A stretch of DNA of 41,412 nt, taken from the NCBI GenBank assembly GCA_009911365.1, contig QXXF01000029.1, positions 1-41,412 of the forward strand. The letters run 5' to 3'. This stretch comes from Clostridiales bacterium (lineage in GTDB: Bacteria > Bacillota > Clostridia > Peptostreptococcales > Anaerovoracaceae). A model generated the notes under the pieces. It had not been told where the DNA came from, searched no databases, and saw only the letters and a list, made by a program, of their open reading frames with translations. Below, one piece after another: positions 31,315 to 40,800 of this stretch; position 1 is the first letter of the stretch, and each line of letters begins with the position of its first letter. Both the position numbers and the translations under genes were made by a program.

Positions 31315-32700
31315 TCAACCCTTCTCAATAGATTCGATGCCCAGGTCCGTGTACTGGTAAACCATTTCTTTTACGGTGATGCCCCTGTCTTCGTATTCAG
31401 CCTCACCGCACTGATTATCGTAAGGATCAATGCGCCAGTGGCGCTTTGGCGGATCAAATTCCTTTTGGAAACCATTGTTTATGGGAATCCGATAGGGATC
31501 GATGTTTCCAAAGAAGAAATCCCACCGTTTCCTCGCCCCTCTTACATAAGAAGAACCTCCGTAGGACAGATCCGCATGCGCCCAGCCCACAGAAGGCACA
31601 TAAAACATGGCCCAGTCATGCTCTCCCACGTCTCCCGGCTTGGCATCCAGACCTGACTGCCACTTGGCAGGGATTCCGGCAATGCGGCACAGGGTGATGA
31701 ACAGCAGCGCCTGGACTCCGCAGTCCCCTCTCCTATTGAGGGCGCAATACTCCGGCAGATTGTCAATGCTGCAATAATCCCGTACAAACCGGTAATCCGT
31801 CTTGGTGGTGATATAGTCGTAAAAGGCCCTGGCTATTTTCAGCGGGTTGGTCTCCCTGCCCGCCAGTTCTGCCGCTAAAGCCCGCAAATAAGGGGTGAAG
31901 CGAATATGCGGCGGCTCTTCCGCAAGATACGCCTTTTCTCTCTCCGGTATTTGGGCAGCGGCCACCTCGTGCGGATCCACCTTGCTCAGATCGCGGTAAA
32001 CCACTTTGTGTTCCAGCTGATATTCCAGGGAAAACACCTGGCCTGCTTTTGCTGCGGTTTCAAAATACACTGTGGGCTGCGGCGCATCATCTGGCGCAAT
32101 GCTCATGGGCTCTGGCCGCATGGCAATGATCTCCAGGTGTTCCACCCCGTCCCGCTCCTTGGGAACAGGCATGTGGACGAAAAGCCGCCTCCCCTCTTCA
32201 ACAGCTGCCGGACTCAAACGCATATTATGGCGAATATGGATGTGCGCCCGTATCTCCTGCCCGTCTGAAACAGAATCCACCAGTTCCTGGAGCAGGCGGT
32301 AATCGCTTTTGTCCCCTTCTTTTGTCCTGGCCCATAGCTCCGGATACGTTTTGTACAGGGTATCGCTGAAACAGTCGATGTATTTCACTTTCCCTTCCAC
32401 ATACATCCAGTCGGCTTTGTCAGAAAGCCGCAGCTCTTCCAGCTCCTGTGCCGTCATGTCGGGGATCCGCTGCCGCATGATCTCCAGAGCTTCCTCTTGG
32501 GAAACCGTGTAACGGGCCGCTATATTGTCCATGTTGTTCTGTTCCAGCTCCAGCCTGCATTTAAGGGGATACGGGATCCCCTCTTCCGCCAGCATGGAGG
32601 CGATGATCGTTCTTGCCGCCGGAAAATTTCCGCTCCATTTTTCCTTGGCGATGATTTCAGGAAGCGGTATGGCAAGATATTTCAAATCAGCGTATTCCAT
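31315..32700 (-). CDS. transglutaminase-like cysteine peptidase family protein
   Basis: 461 residues, no signal peptide or membrane segment, so cytoplasmic. C-terminal transglutaminase core with triad Cys327 (NRRGDCGVQALLF), His361 (VGEHDWAMFYVPS) and Asp377 (WAHADLSYGG). The N-terminal ~210 residues contain two regions: 1-140, helical and unassigned, and 145-250, beta-rich (RAHIHIRHNMRLSP, VYFETAAKAGQVFSLEYQLE). This matches transglut-core proteins seen in anaerobes. Such enzymes act as peptidases or amidases on peptides; with the M19 dipeptidase and permease a peptide-processing role is likely. Last gene of the sigma-54 operon; GAGGAG precedes its ATG. Confidence 0.82.
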   Translation of the reverse strand: MEYADLKYLAIPLPEIIAKEKWSGNFPAARTIIASMLAEEGIPYPLKCRLELEQNNMDNIAARYTVSQEEALEIMRQRIPDMTAQELEELRLSDKADWMYVEGKVKYIDCFSDTLYKTYPELWARTKEGDKSDYRLLQELVDSVSDGQEIRAHIHIRHNMRLSPAAVEEGRRLFVHMPVPKERDGVEHLEIIAMRPEPMSIAPDDAPQPTVYFETAAKAGQVFSLEYQLEHKVVYRDLSKVDPHEVAAAQIPEREKAYLAEEPPHIRFTPYLRALAAELAGRETNPLKIARAFYDYITTKTDYRFVRDYCSIDNLPEYCALNRRGDCGVQALLFITLCRIAGIPAKWQSGLDAKPGDVGEHDWAMFYVPSVGWAHADLSYGGSSYVRGARKRWDFFFGNIDPYRIPINNGFQKEFDPPKRHWRIDPYDNQCGEAEYEDRGITVKEMVYQYTDLGIESIEKG

Positions 32701-32730
32701 GATTCTCCTCTTTTCTGTGTCCGCTTTCGA

Positions 32731-34119
32731 TCATTCGATGCCTTTGCCTTCATAGTCTTTGCCGCCGTTCTTCTTTCTAAAGTATAGATATACGGGAACG
32801 CTCACCACGTTGACGCCGATTGCGACGAAAGCGGCTTTCGGCGCATCGATGAATTCGTTGACCATGAGAATCAGATAAGCGATACAGGTGATGACGATGG
32901 TGACTTTTCCACCCCACACTTTGTAAGGTCTTTCGATATCTGGATACTTTTTCCGCATGATCAAAACTGCGAACACGGTCATGGCGTTGAGGATGGAAGT
33001 GGTGAAAATCAGCATATCTGTCAATTCCTCTAGGCTATTGAACAGCACCAGCACCATGGCCATGCCAGAGGCGATGATGATCCCATAAGAAGGAACGCCG
33101 TGTTTTTCGTCAAGATGGCCGAAAATTTTCGGGAAATACCCTTCCTTGGCCATGGCGTAGTAAGTACGAGGATCGCAGAGGGTGTTCACGTTGGCTGAAC
33201 CCACGATGCCGATGGTCATGCAGACGAGAACGATCCACGTCCCTGTCCCGCCCAAGGCTCTGGAAATGACTTCATTTCCTAAATACAAGTTCTCGCTTTC
33301 CACCATGGCAATGATATCCTCGTGAGGCAAGACCCGATACACGGCCAGATAAAACAGCGCATAAATCAAGGTCACGCCCACCAGGGATGTGATGATGGCA
33401 AAAGGCAGATCTTTTTTCGGGTTTCGCATTTCTTCTGCCACTGTGTTTAGATTATACCATCCATCATAAGCCCATAGGGAAGCAAATGTGGCGAACCCCA
33501 CCATGGAAATGATATTCACAATGCCGCCGCCTTCCGCAGGGGTTCCTTCCAGGGAAAGACTCAAATCAGGAGACTGGTCTCCTGTAGCCAAGCCGACCAC
33601 GATGATCAGCAGGATTGGCACCAGCCTGATGACCATGGAAAAGTTCTGATACAAGGTCATTTCCTTGACCCCCAGCAAATTGATGACCATTAAGGCAAAA
33701 ATGATCAGGATCGCAATCACCTTGATCATGACATCGCTCAAATCAAACACAGTTCTGTAAGCGGTCACTGCAGCCATGGCCAGCGCCGCTACCCCTCCTG
33801 AACCCACCAGTAAAAAGCAGGAAAATCCGTTGATGAATCCAAACACAGGGTGATAGGCTTTGCTCAAATAGACGGTCTGTCCTCCTGCTACCGGCATGCT
33901 AGCCCCCAGCTCAGCGAAACACAATCCCGAAATGATAGTAATGATACCTCCCACAATCCAGGCCACCAGGGACCAGCCCATGCTCATCCCTGTACGATCC
34001 AGCACATAGCTCCCCAAATAGTAGATGCCTGATCCAATGACCATTCCGGCAACAATGCTGATCCCGCTGAATGGCCCTATGGCTTTTTTAAAGCTGCCTT
34101 CCTGTTTTTGACTACTCAT
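32731..34119 (-). CDS. APC-family permease (LAT/SteT-like)
   Basis: 462 residues, ~12 membrane helices. Starts with the APC-LAT motif FSGISIVAGMVIGSGIYYLG, followed by LCFAELGASMPVAGGQTVYL. An SteT-like amino-acid exchanger or peptide-derived amino-acid transporter by pattern. The ATG at 34119 follows AGGAG; an earlier ATG at 34143 overlaps the dipeptidase gene. Middle gene of the sigma-54 dipeptidase-permease-transglutaminase operon, 14 nt after the dipeptidase. Confidence 0.88.
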   Translation of the reverse strand: MSSQKQEGSFKKAIGPFSGISIVAGMVIGSGIYYLGSYVLDRTGMSMGWSLVAWIVGGIITIISGLCFAELGASMPVAGGQTVYLSKAYHPVFGFINGFSCFLLVGSGGVAALAMAAVTAYRTVFDLSDVMIKVIAILIIFALMVINLLGVKEMTLYQNFSMVIRLVPILLIIVVGLATGDQSPDLSLSLEGTPAEGGGIVNIISMVGFATFASLWAYDGWYNLNTVAEEMRNPKKDLPFAIITSLVGVTLIYALFYLAVYRVLPHEDIIAMVESENLYLGNEVISRALGGTGTWIVLVCMTIGIVGSANVNTLCDPRTYYAMAKEGYFPKIFGHLDEKHGVPSYGIIIASGMAMVLVLFNSLEELTDMLIFTTSILNAMTVFAVLIMRKKYPDIERPYKVWGGKVTIVITCIAYLILMVNEFIDAPKAAFVAIGVNVVSVPVYLYFRKKNGGKDYEGKGIE

Positions 34120-34133
34120 GTTTTTTCTCCTCT

Positions 34134-35090
34134 CTATAAACATTCTTTTAAAATCCGAAGCGCGTTTTTGTAGCAGATCCGTTCTACCGTTTCTGTGGAA
34201 AAAGCCTGCTCCATCCGCAAAAGCAGTTCCCTATAAGAATCATAGCGTTCAATCTCCATCCCGCAGCTCATGCCGTCAAAATCCGAACCCAGAGCGATAT
34301 GTTCGTCTCCCATGATGGAGATCATGTGTTTCATATGGGCGATGATGTCTTTCACAAGCGTCCCCGATGCCTGCTCCCGCAAAAAAGGCGCATAGAAATT
34401 GATGCCTACCGCTCCGCCTGATCGGGCAACGCATTTCAGTTGCTGGTCCGTCAGGTTCCTGGGATGGTCGCACAATTCCCGAGCGCAGGAATGAGATGCC
34501 ACGAAAGGCTTTTCACTATATCTGGCCACATCGTAGAACCCACCTTCTGACAAATGAGACACATCAATGATCATGCCCAGCTGGTTCATGCGTTCCACAG
34601 TTTCTATGCCAAAGGGTTTCAGTCCTTTTCCATGTGCGGTCTGATCCGCGCTGCTGGGAAATCCGATCTGATTTTCATTATTCCAAGTCAGGGTCATGAG
34701 CCTGACACCTTTTTCATAAAGCAGATCAAGCCTCTGGATATCTCCCTCAAGGAGCTGCCCGTCTTCTATGGTAAGGATCGATGACATTTTATGATTTCTG
34801 TGGTTTTCCATCACATTTTCGTAAGATAACGCAGGCAGGATCACATCCTGATTCTGTTGCAGCTCAGTTTGATAAAGCGCAAAGATCTCCAGGAACAATT
34901 CATATGGTTCCTTTTTGATGCCGATTTCTTGGGCAGCGTTTCCTGCTGGAAGGAAGATCGCGAAAAACTGCGCCATGGCATGGTTTCGTTCCATGCTCTG
35001 CAGATCCACATGCAGGGAATTCTCCCGCAGGTGTTCCTTTTTCAGATAACATTCCAGCAATGTGTCACAGTGCATATCGATTATATGCAT
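34134..35090 (-). CDS. membrane dipeptidase family (peptidase M19) enzyme
   Basis: 318 residues, zinc dipeptidase of the renal dipeptidase family. Metal ligands: HCD near the start (His7, Asp9), Glu in LTIEDGQ, His in IIDVSHLSE and His in VASHSCAREL; GSDFDG at the C-terminal part is also typical. Despite the family name there is no signal peptide, so it is cytoplasmic. M19 enzymes cleave L-Xaa-D-Xaa and L-L dipeptides and can open beta-lactam rings of penem type. AAAGGAGG precedes the ATG; the sigma-54 promoter lies 37 nt upstream. Confidence 0.92.
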   Translation of the reverse strand: MHIIDMHCDTLLECYLKKEHLRENSLHVDLQSMERNHAMAQFFAIFLPAGNAAQEIGIKKEPYELFLEIFALYQTELQQNQDVILPALSYENVMENHRNHKMSSILTIEDGQLLEGDIQRLDLLYEKGVRLMTLTWNNENQIGFPSSADQTAHGKGLKPFGIETVERMNQLGMIIDVSHLSEGGFYDVARYSEKPFVASHSCARELCDHPRNLTDQQLKCVARSGGAVGINFYAPFLREQASGTLVKDIIAHMKHMISIMGDEHIALGSDFDGMSCGMEIERYDSYRELLLRMEQAFSTETVERICYKNALRILKECL

Positions 35091-35126
35091 CCTTGTGCCT
35101 CCTTTCTTCTATTTGCTTCTATATAA

Positions 35127-35142
35127 CGCAAAAAACATGCCA
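35127..35142 (-). promoter_or_regulatory. sigma-54 (-24/-12) promoter of dipeptidase-permease-transglutaminase
   Basis: Minus strand TGGCATG-N4-TTGCG, almost the same as the aminotransferase promoter at 16918. Expected start about 35115, 25 nt before the dipeptidase ATG. Confidence 0.85.
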
Positions 35143-35267
35143 GCGAGTTTTTTTTCGCTAAAAAGCACGTTTTTTCTAGAAAAAGCAGGATAGAGAGAGG
35201 AATTTCATCCTCTCTTTCGTTTCTTGTTGTTCTGATTTTAGATCATCGTTCTTTTTTTAGAACGTTT
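35143..35267. promoter_or_regulatory. cluster of inverted repeats upstream of the sigma-54 promoter
   Basis: Contains AGCGA/TCGCT (35142-35159), the perfect 14-bp palindrome TTTTTCTAGAAAAA (35171-35184), AGAGAGGA-N6-TCCTCTCT (35194-35215), and CGTTCT/AGAACG near 35250-35266. The repeat at 35194-35215 is about 80-100 nt upstream of the expected start and is the best candidate for the binding site of the activator encoded at 36062-37837. Confidence 0.45.
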
Positions 35268-36062
35268 TTACGCCCCTGCAGCCCTGCCGCACATGGCAGC
35301 CACATCACGCATCACGCCTCTGGCTTTTTCCGCATCCATATCGTGGATGCCCATACAGAAAATAAAGGGCCGCGGGGCCATGACAATGGCGGCTTCGTGA
35401 AGGGATTCCACGTCAAACCCAGTTTGCTGAGCAACAGAGATGTTGTTGTTGGAATATTGGTACAAAATGTCCCTTCTCTGATGATAAGACAAGATCTCCA
35501 TCATTTTCTCGCTGGAAGCCGCAGAAATCAGCTGCTTTTTATACAGCCGCTGCAATAGGCTGCCCACTTCCCGCAGGGAATGGCAATTTCCTGTTTCTGT
35601 TTCCCCGCCGTCCCATTCAAAGATCATGCGCCGAACTCTAGTATGGGTCAGCCCCAGCTGCCGCATGGTCTGATTGACGTTTTCCATGCCCACCATGGAC
35701 AGCAAAATGTTGAACGCGGAGTTGTCGCTGATTACCATCATCATGTACAGCAAGTCCTCTATCTGGAGTTTCATTCCCTGGTGAAGGAAATCCAATACGC
35801 CTACTGTTGTTTCGTATTCTTCTTTTGGTGCAGTGAAGGGCAGCTTTTTTTCCAGTTCATATTCATCTCCCAGTCGGATCCGCCCTTCTTCCACCTGTTT
35901 GAACACTTCGATGAGGAGAATCAGCTTGGCAATCCCCAGAGAAGGAAACACATCGCAGTTTCCCACAAAGCAGCTGGTGTTTTTATGGATGTCACAAAAA
36001 TAAACGCCTATTTTCCCCTCCAAACTGCCGATCCGATCTTTGATCTGATTCGATAGCTTCAT
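35268..36062 (-). CDS. class A beta-lactamase-fold protein lacking catalytic Ser and Lys (pseudoenzyme)
   Basis: 264 residues with the overall class A beta-lactamase/serine hydrolase layout: VFPSLGIAKLILLIEVF (residues 38-54) at the SxxK helix, MVISDNSAFN (Ser112-Asp113-Asn114) as the SDN loop, and VAQQTGFDVES (209-220) at the KTG strand, followed by HEAAIVMAP. The nucleophile position is Gly43 (GIAK rather than SxxK; Lys46 is kept), and the KTG lysine is Gln213. Hydrolysis is therefore unlikely. No signal peptide, so cytoplasmic. Its ATG overlaps the stop of the activator by one base (TAATG), implying coupled translation. It may be a ligand-binding partner of that activator (inference). Confidence 0.85.
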   Translation of the reverse strand: MKLSNQIKDRIGSLEGKIGVYFCDIHKNTSCFVGNCDVFPSLGIAKLILLIEVFKQVEEGRIRLGDEYELEKKLPFTAPKEEYETTVGVLDFLHQGMKLQIEDLLYMMMVISDNSAFNILLSMVGMENVNQTMRQLGLTHTRVRRMIFEWDGGETETGNCHSLREVGSLLQRLYKKQLISAASSEKMMEILSYHQRRDILYQYSNNNISVAQQTGFDVESLHEAAIVMAPRPFIFCMGIHDMDAEKARGVMRDVAAMCGRAAGA

Positions 36063-37837
36063 TACATATCCTCCCCTTCTCGGGCTTCCCCGATCCCGTA
36101 TTTATGCACTTTGTCGAACAGGTTAGTTTTGCTGATGCCCAGAAAATCAGCCATTTGCTTTCGATTGCCGTTAAATCGGATAAAGGCGGCCTGAATGATC
36201 TCTTTTTCATAGGCAGCCAGCTTTTCCTTCAATGTAGACGGACAGCTGATGCCATCCACAGAATTGTCCAGCACAATGTCTTCTTCTCGAATAAAATGCT
36301 CGTCCGCCATGACAACGGCTTTTTCCAGGATGTTTTCCAGTTCCCTGATATTGCCGGGCCAGCTGTAAGCCCGCATTTTTTCAAAAGCCTGGCTAGTGAG
36401 CATCAGAGTGTCGGTTTCCAGCCGCTGACAAATAGACGGTAGTGTGTCGCCTATGATGCTGTATAGGTCATCGATTCGCTCCCGAAGAGGCGGCAAATGG
36501 ATGGGGAACACGTTGATGCGATAATACAGGTCCTTTCGGAATCGCCCTTCCTTCACCATTTTCTCCAGGTTCTTGTTGGTGGCCACAATGAGCCGGATAT
36601 CCGCGGAAATTTTCTTCGTGCCGCCGACTCTGTAAAAAGTCCCTTCCTGCAGGACTTCCAGCAGCTTGCCTTGAAGCAGGAACGGCAGCTCGGATATTTC
36701 GTCCAGGAACAGGGTGCCGCCTCTTGCCATTTCAAAATATCCTAGCTTTCCCCCTTTTCTCGCACCGGTGAAAGCCCCCTCTTCATAACCGAACAGCTCG
36801 CTTTCAATCAGGTTGTAAGCAATGGCCGCACAGTTGGCGTTGACAAAAGGCCCTTCCGCCCGCCTGCTGTTTTGGTGAATCTTGTTGGCCAGGAAGGTCT
36901 TGCCTGTGCCGCTTTCACCTGTTAGCACAATGGTCACGTTTTTGCGGCAGACCTTGTCCAGCTTTTTGTTGATCTCTTCGATGTTTTGCCCACTGCCTTT
37001 TAGCCGGGCCTCACAGCTCAATTCATCCTTTCCGATCTTGATTTCATTGTCAAAATACAGCTGGTCGTAAATGGCTGTCCTTTTTCTGATGTTCTCCAGG
37101 TAACAGACTTCATCGCCTATGGAAAAAAGATCCCAGCCCGGCAAAAGCGTGCCCTGGTCCTCCATGACCAAAACAGCTGGTTTTCCCTGAAAATCGAAAA
37201 ACCTCGGCCGTCCCTTCTCTGTCATGGCAGTGATTTGATCAGCGAGATCCTTTGAAAAAAACGCTTCCAGCTCTATAGATTCTGCCACTCCCAAGTACGA
37301 GCCATACTGCCTGCAGGTCAATATGGCCCGCAAATCTTCCACTGTGTCCTCTGACTTGCTGAAATACTGGATCTTGCCCTGCCGGACCGCCAGCAGGCAG
37401 CCCGCTTCGCCCATGGGCATGGCAAGGGAGGCGCCGTTGACCTGGACCTCTGCTTTCGCAGGAACGTGATTTTCGCTTTGCTTGAGGCGCAGCTGGATCT
37501 GTTCGTTGGAATAGATGGTGTCAAGCTCTTCCTGGTTTTCCTCTTGAACGCTGCCTAGTTTTTTGTAAAAAGGCAGGAAATTATGGTCCCCATAGCGGCA
37601 GATGATCACTTCCAGGTCCCCGTCTTGCTCTTGGACGCTCTGGTCCAGGCCCGCCAGCTGTTTGATGCCAATACGCTGTCCGCATCTGCCCGCATAGAGG
37701 AGGATATCATTGATTTCTATGGTTCCTTGGCTGTGCCATAGGATTTCTGTCCTATCATCCCTTGCGAATTTCAGGGTCTCTTTGTCTGGGATGATAAAGG
37801 GTTTGTTCTGTTGTAAGGCAAAATATCCGATTTCCAT
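36062..37837 (-). CDS. sigma-54-dependent activator with an unrecognised N-terminal sensor domain
   Basis: 591 residues. Residues 1-260 match no PAS, GAF, ACT or receiver domain that I can see; the region includes beta-rich stretches (EIGYFALQQNKPFIIPDKE) and a later PRFFDFQGKPAVLVMEDQGT. AAA+ core ~275-505: Walker A GESGTGKT (307-314), GAFTGA (354-359) and Walker B GGTLFLDEISELP. C-terminal FIS helix-turn-helix GNRKQMADFLGISKTNLFDK. The ATG at 37837 lies after AAAAGGAAAC; an ATG at 37873 in frame is an alternative. It probably drives the sigma-54 promoter at 35127. Confidence 0.88.
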   Translation of the reverse strand: MEIGYFALQQNKPFIIPDKETLKFARDDRTEILWHSQGTIEINDILLYAGRCGQRIGIKQLAGLDQSVQEQDGDLEVIICRYGDHNFLPFYKKLGSVQEENQEELDTIYSNEQIQLRLKQSENHVPAKAEVQVNGASLAMPMGEAGCLLAVRQGKIQYFSKSEDTVEDLRAILTCRQYGSYLGVAESIELEAFFSKDLADQITAMTEKGRPRFFDFQGKPAVLVMEDQGTLLPGWDLFSIGDEVCYLENIRKRTAIYDQLYFDNEIKIGKDELSCEARLKGSGQNIEEINKKLDKVCRKNVTIVLTGESGTGKTFLANKIHQNSRRAEGPFVNANCAAIAYNLIESELFGYEEGAFTGARKGGKLGYFEMARGGTLFLDEISELPFLLQGKLLEVLQEGTFYRVGGTKKISADIRLIVATNKNLEKMVKEGRFRKDLYYRINVFPIHLPPLRERIDDLYSIIGDTLPSICQRLETDTLMLTSQAFEKMRAYSWPGNIRELENILEKAVVMADEHFIREEDIVLDNSVDGISCPSTLKEKLAAYEKEIIQAAFIRFNGNRKQMADFLGISKTNLFDKVHKYGIGEAREGEDM

Positions 37838-37870
37838 GTTTCGTTTCCTTTTGGGGTTGGGCTGCGTTTT

Positions 37871-37889
37871 CATAGGCCTATGGCCTATG
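37871..37889. repeat. perfect 19-bp inverted repeat between hsdR and the activator gene
   Basis: CATAGGCC-TAT-GGCCTATG touches the hsdR stop codon (37890). There is no U-run after it, so it is not a normal terminator. Could be an operator or an RNA-processing/3'-end hairpin. Confidence 0.5.
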
Positions 37890-40800
37890 TCAAGCGACGA
37901 TATGGATCGCGTTTTCTTTGACTTCATTGATAGTATCCACAATGGCGGCCCTTGTTTTGGCATCAAAAAGCTTGATGAAGCTGGCCGGCTTGTCAAAAGG
38001 CGGTTTTGTCAGCGCGGCGATCTGATCCATATAGCCATTTTGCTCAATGTAGGCGATGATCCTGTGAATAAAGGCAATCTGTTTTTGATTCAAAGATTGA
38101 TCGTTGATAAATTTTGAAAAGGCACGCATTGCTGCTTCATGATCCATCTTGGCGATTTTTCGTACCAAAAGTCCAAAGGGAGTGTCACCATATTCCCGCT
38201 GATAGTCCTCTTTGCTTCCTAGTTCTTCCGTGAGCACCCGTTCCAACTCCTTGTAATCCAATGCGGTCAGTGGAATATTGTGGGTCAGTTTATGAATGGC
38301 TAAGGTGTCTCCGTTTTCTAAAACATACCGGTTCACTTTTTTCTTGTAATCCTCGAAATCATACGCCGGGCCCAACGGGTCTCCTTCCCTTACCTGCATG
38401 GCGGGGTCCACTAAATTTGTGTAGATGACTTTTTTCTTGCTGTCTTCATCATCTAAAAATTTTACTGAATCCCTGAGTGACCCTCGAATCTTTTCAAATT
38501 CTAAAAGTTCCTTTTTCTCCCAAAATTCATTGCTGTTTACGCGCTGAATGATTTCCAATTTTGCTTTTACCTGAGGGATACTGATTCTTTTCTCTAGAGC
38601 CTCACCCATGTCCCGAAGCTGGCTTTGAGCCTGGGAAAATCTAGTGGTGTTTTCCATGGAGGATAACATCAGGCCATACATAAAATGATCAAAGCGTTTG
38701 GCGGCTTCATCTGCGTCTTCCATCATGACAAGTGGGGCGAGGTCAGCCGTCAGTTCCTTTTTCCCCGTATTATTGATATAGGTGAAGGCCTGCTTGTTTT
38801 TAAACTTTTCCACCTGTTCCCGTTTCAATTTTACCGCAGTCAACTCCTCATTTAACGCCGTCACTTGCTGATGACAAATTTCTACTAAGCTGCCCCTCCA
38901 GCTCTGATGAGCATCCGAAGCATAGCGGCTTTCCTGGAGCGCAATCATCAGCTCGATCCTATCGATGAAGATTTTTTCTGACAGAGTTTTCACTGCTCTG
39001 GACTCAAAGCCTTCTTTGTGCTCTCGGAAAAACTGGAAATTGCCGCAGTAATCAAAGATCAAAAAACACCGTTTTCCTGTGTAAACACCGTAAATCTGGT
39101 CCGTGCAATGAAGGTTTGGAGCTAGTCTGGTGCCCCTACCGATCATTTGCCAAAACTTTACTTTTGAACGTATCTTTTTGAAAAAAACTAAATTCACGCA
39201 TTGGGGAACATCGATCCCAGTGTCCATCATATCCACGGAAACAGCGATATGAGGTTCTTTTTCCGGTATTTTAAAATCATCAATGATCGTCTGCGCATAA
39301 GGATCATCGCAAATCACTCTCTGGGCAAACCGGCCCTTTAATTGGGGATACAGTTTGTTGAATCTCTCCAAAATATATTCCCCATGGCGCTTGTTCTGAG
39401 CAAAGATAATGGTTTTGCCAATGCGATCTCCCCCAGCTACTTTTATGCCCCGCTCCATTAAATCCTGCAGCACCGTGTCTACGGTGTCCTGATTAAAAAT
39501 AAAGCGATTCAGTTTGTGTGAAGGAATGAAATCCGGCAAAGTATCGTCTTCTGTAAAATCATCTTCATAACGGGCTTTATCCTTTTCCGACAATTTATCA
39601 TATGTGATTCCTTCGTCTAGAAATTGCGTCCGCACTTCGTAGTTGTAGTATGGCACCAGAACATGGTCCGCATTGACTGCGGTTTCATAATCATAAGCAT
39701 AGGTGGGAACTTCATGTTCCATTTCAAAAAAATCATAAGTGTTGCGATCCACTTCTGTCTTTGGCGTTGCCGTCAGTCCCACTAAAATCGCATCAAAGTA
39801 TTCAAATATGACTCTATATTTCTTGAATATGCTTCGATGGCTTTCGTCAATGATAATCAAATCAAAGTGCGCTGGTGTAAAAAAACGGCTTCCAGCTTCT
39901 GATTTTGTGCCATCGATGGCATTGAGCATCGTTGGATAAGTGGAAAATACGATCCTTGCGCTGCGGTCGTCTTTGTTGGAACACAAATTACAGAGGGACA
40001 TTTCCGGCAGATAATGTTTAAAATCTTCTTTCGCTTGTTTTACAAGGGCTGTCCGATCCGCTAAAAACAAGATATTGGTGATGTGTCCGCCACGGCTGAG
40101 CACGTCCGTCAGACTGGAGGCGGTCCTGGTTTTTCCGGTTCCAGTGGCCATGACAAGAAGGTTTTTGCGAAAACCATTGCTGATGTTATCACAGACCGCA
40201 CGGATCGCCTCTTTCTGATAATACCGGTCCGTAATTTTATCATCAATGTTTATAGACAACAGATCCTTGCGGCTCTTACGGCGATTCATCAGCTTTTGCA
40301 GATCGCTCTTACTGAAAATGCCGCTGACCCGCCGCTGGTGGCTGGTAAGGTCATCCCAAAAATAAGTTTCAAAGCCGTTGGTGGTAAACATCATCGGCCG
40401 CTGTCCGAACTTGCTTTCCAGGCAATCTGCGTATAATACCGCCTGCTTTCTGCCTGTGTTCGGGTCTTTGCTGGTCTTTTTGGCTTCAATCACCGCAAGA
40501 GGCAGGCCGTCTTTTCCAAAGAGCACATAATCCACTCTTCCCGTCTTTCCCAATTGCCCGGCCATGTTTTCAACCGGATATTCTTCCCAAACGTCAGCTG
40601 ATTCTGTTCCAAATTCCCAGCCCATGTCTTTTAAATCCAAATCAATGAAGCGTTTTCTCGTCTCAAACTCTGTGATATCTTTTGGTTTGAAGTTTCGTTC
40701 CTGTTTGTTTTGCTCTTTTTCCGCGGTCAGCACCCGGGACATTTCTTTAATCTTTTTACGAAGTGCTTCAATTTCTGCGGTCTTTTCTTCGATCAGGCTT

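Noticed and set aside
34857-36442. Plus-strand reading frames of 80-160 codons opposite the dipeptidase, beta-lactamase-fold and activator genes
   Set aside because: They mirror well-supported genes on the other strand and show no domain or ribosome site.
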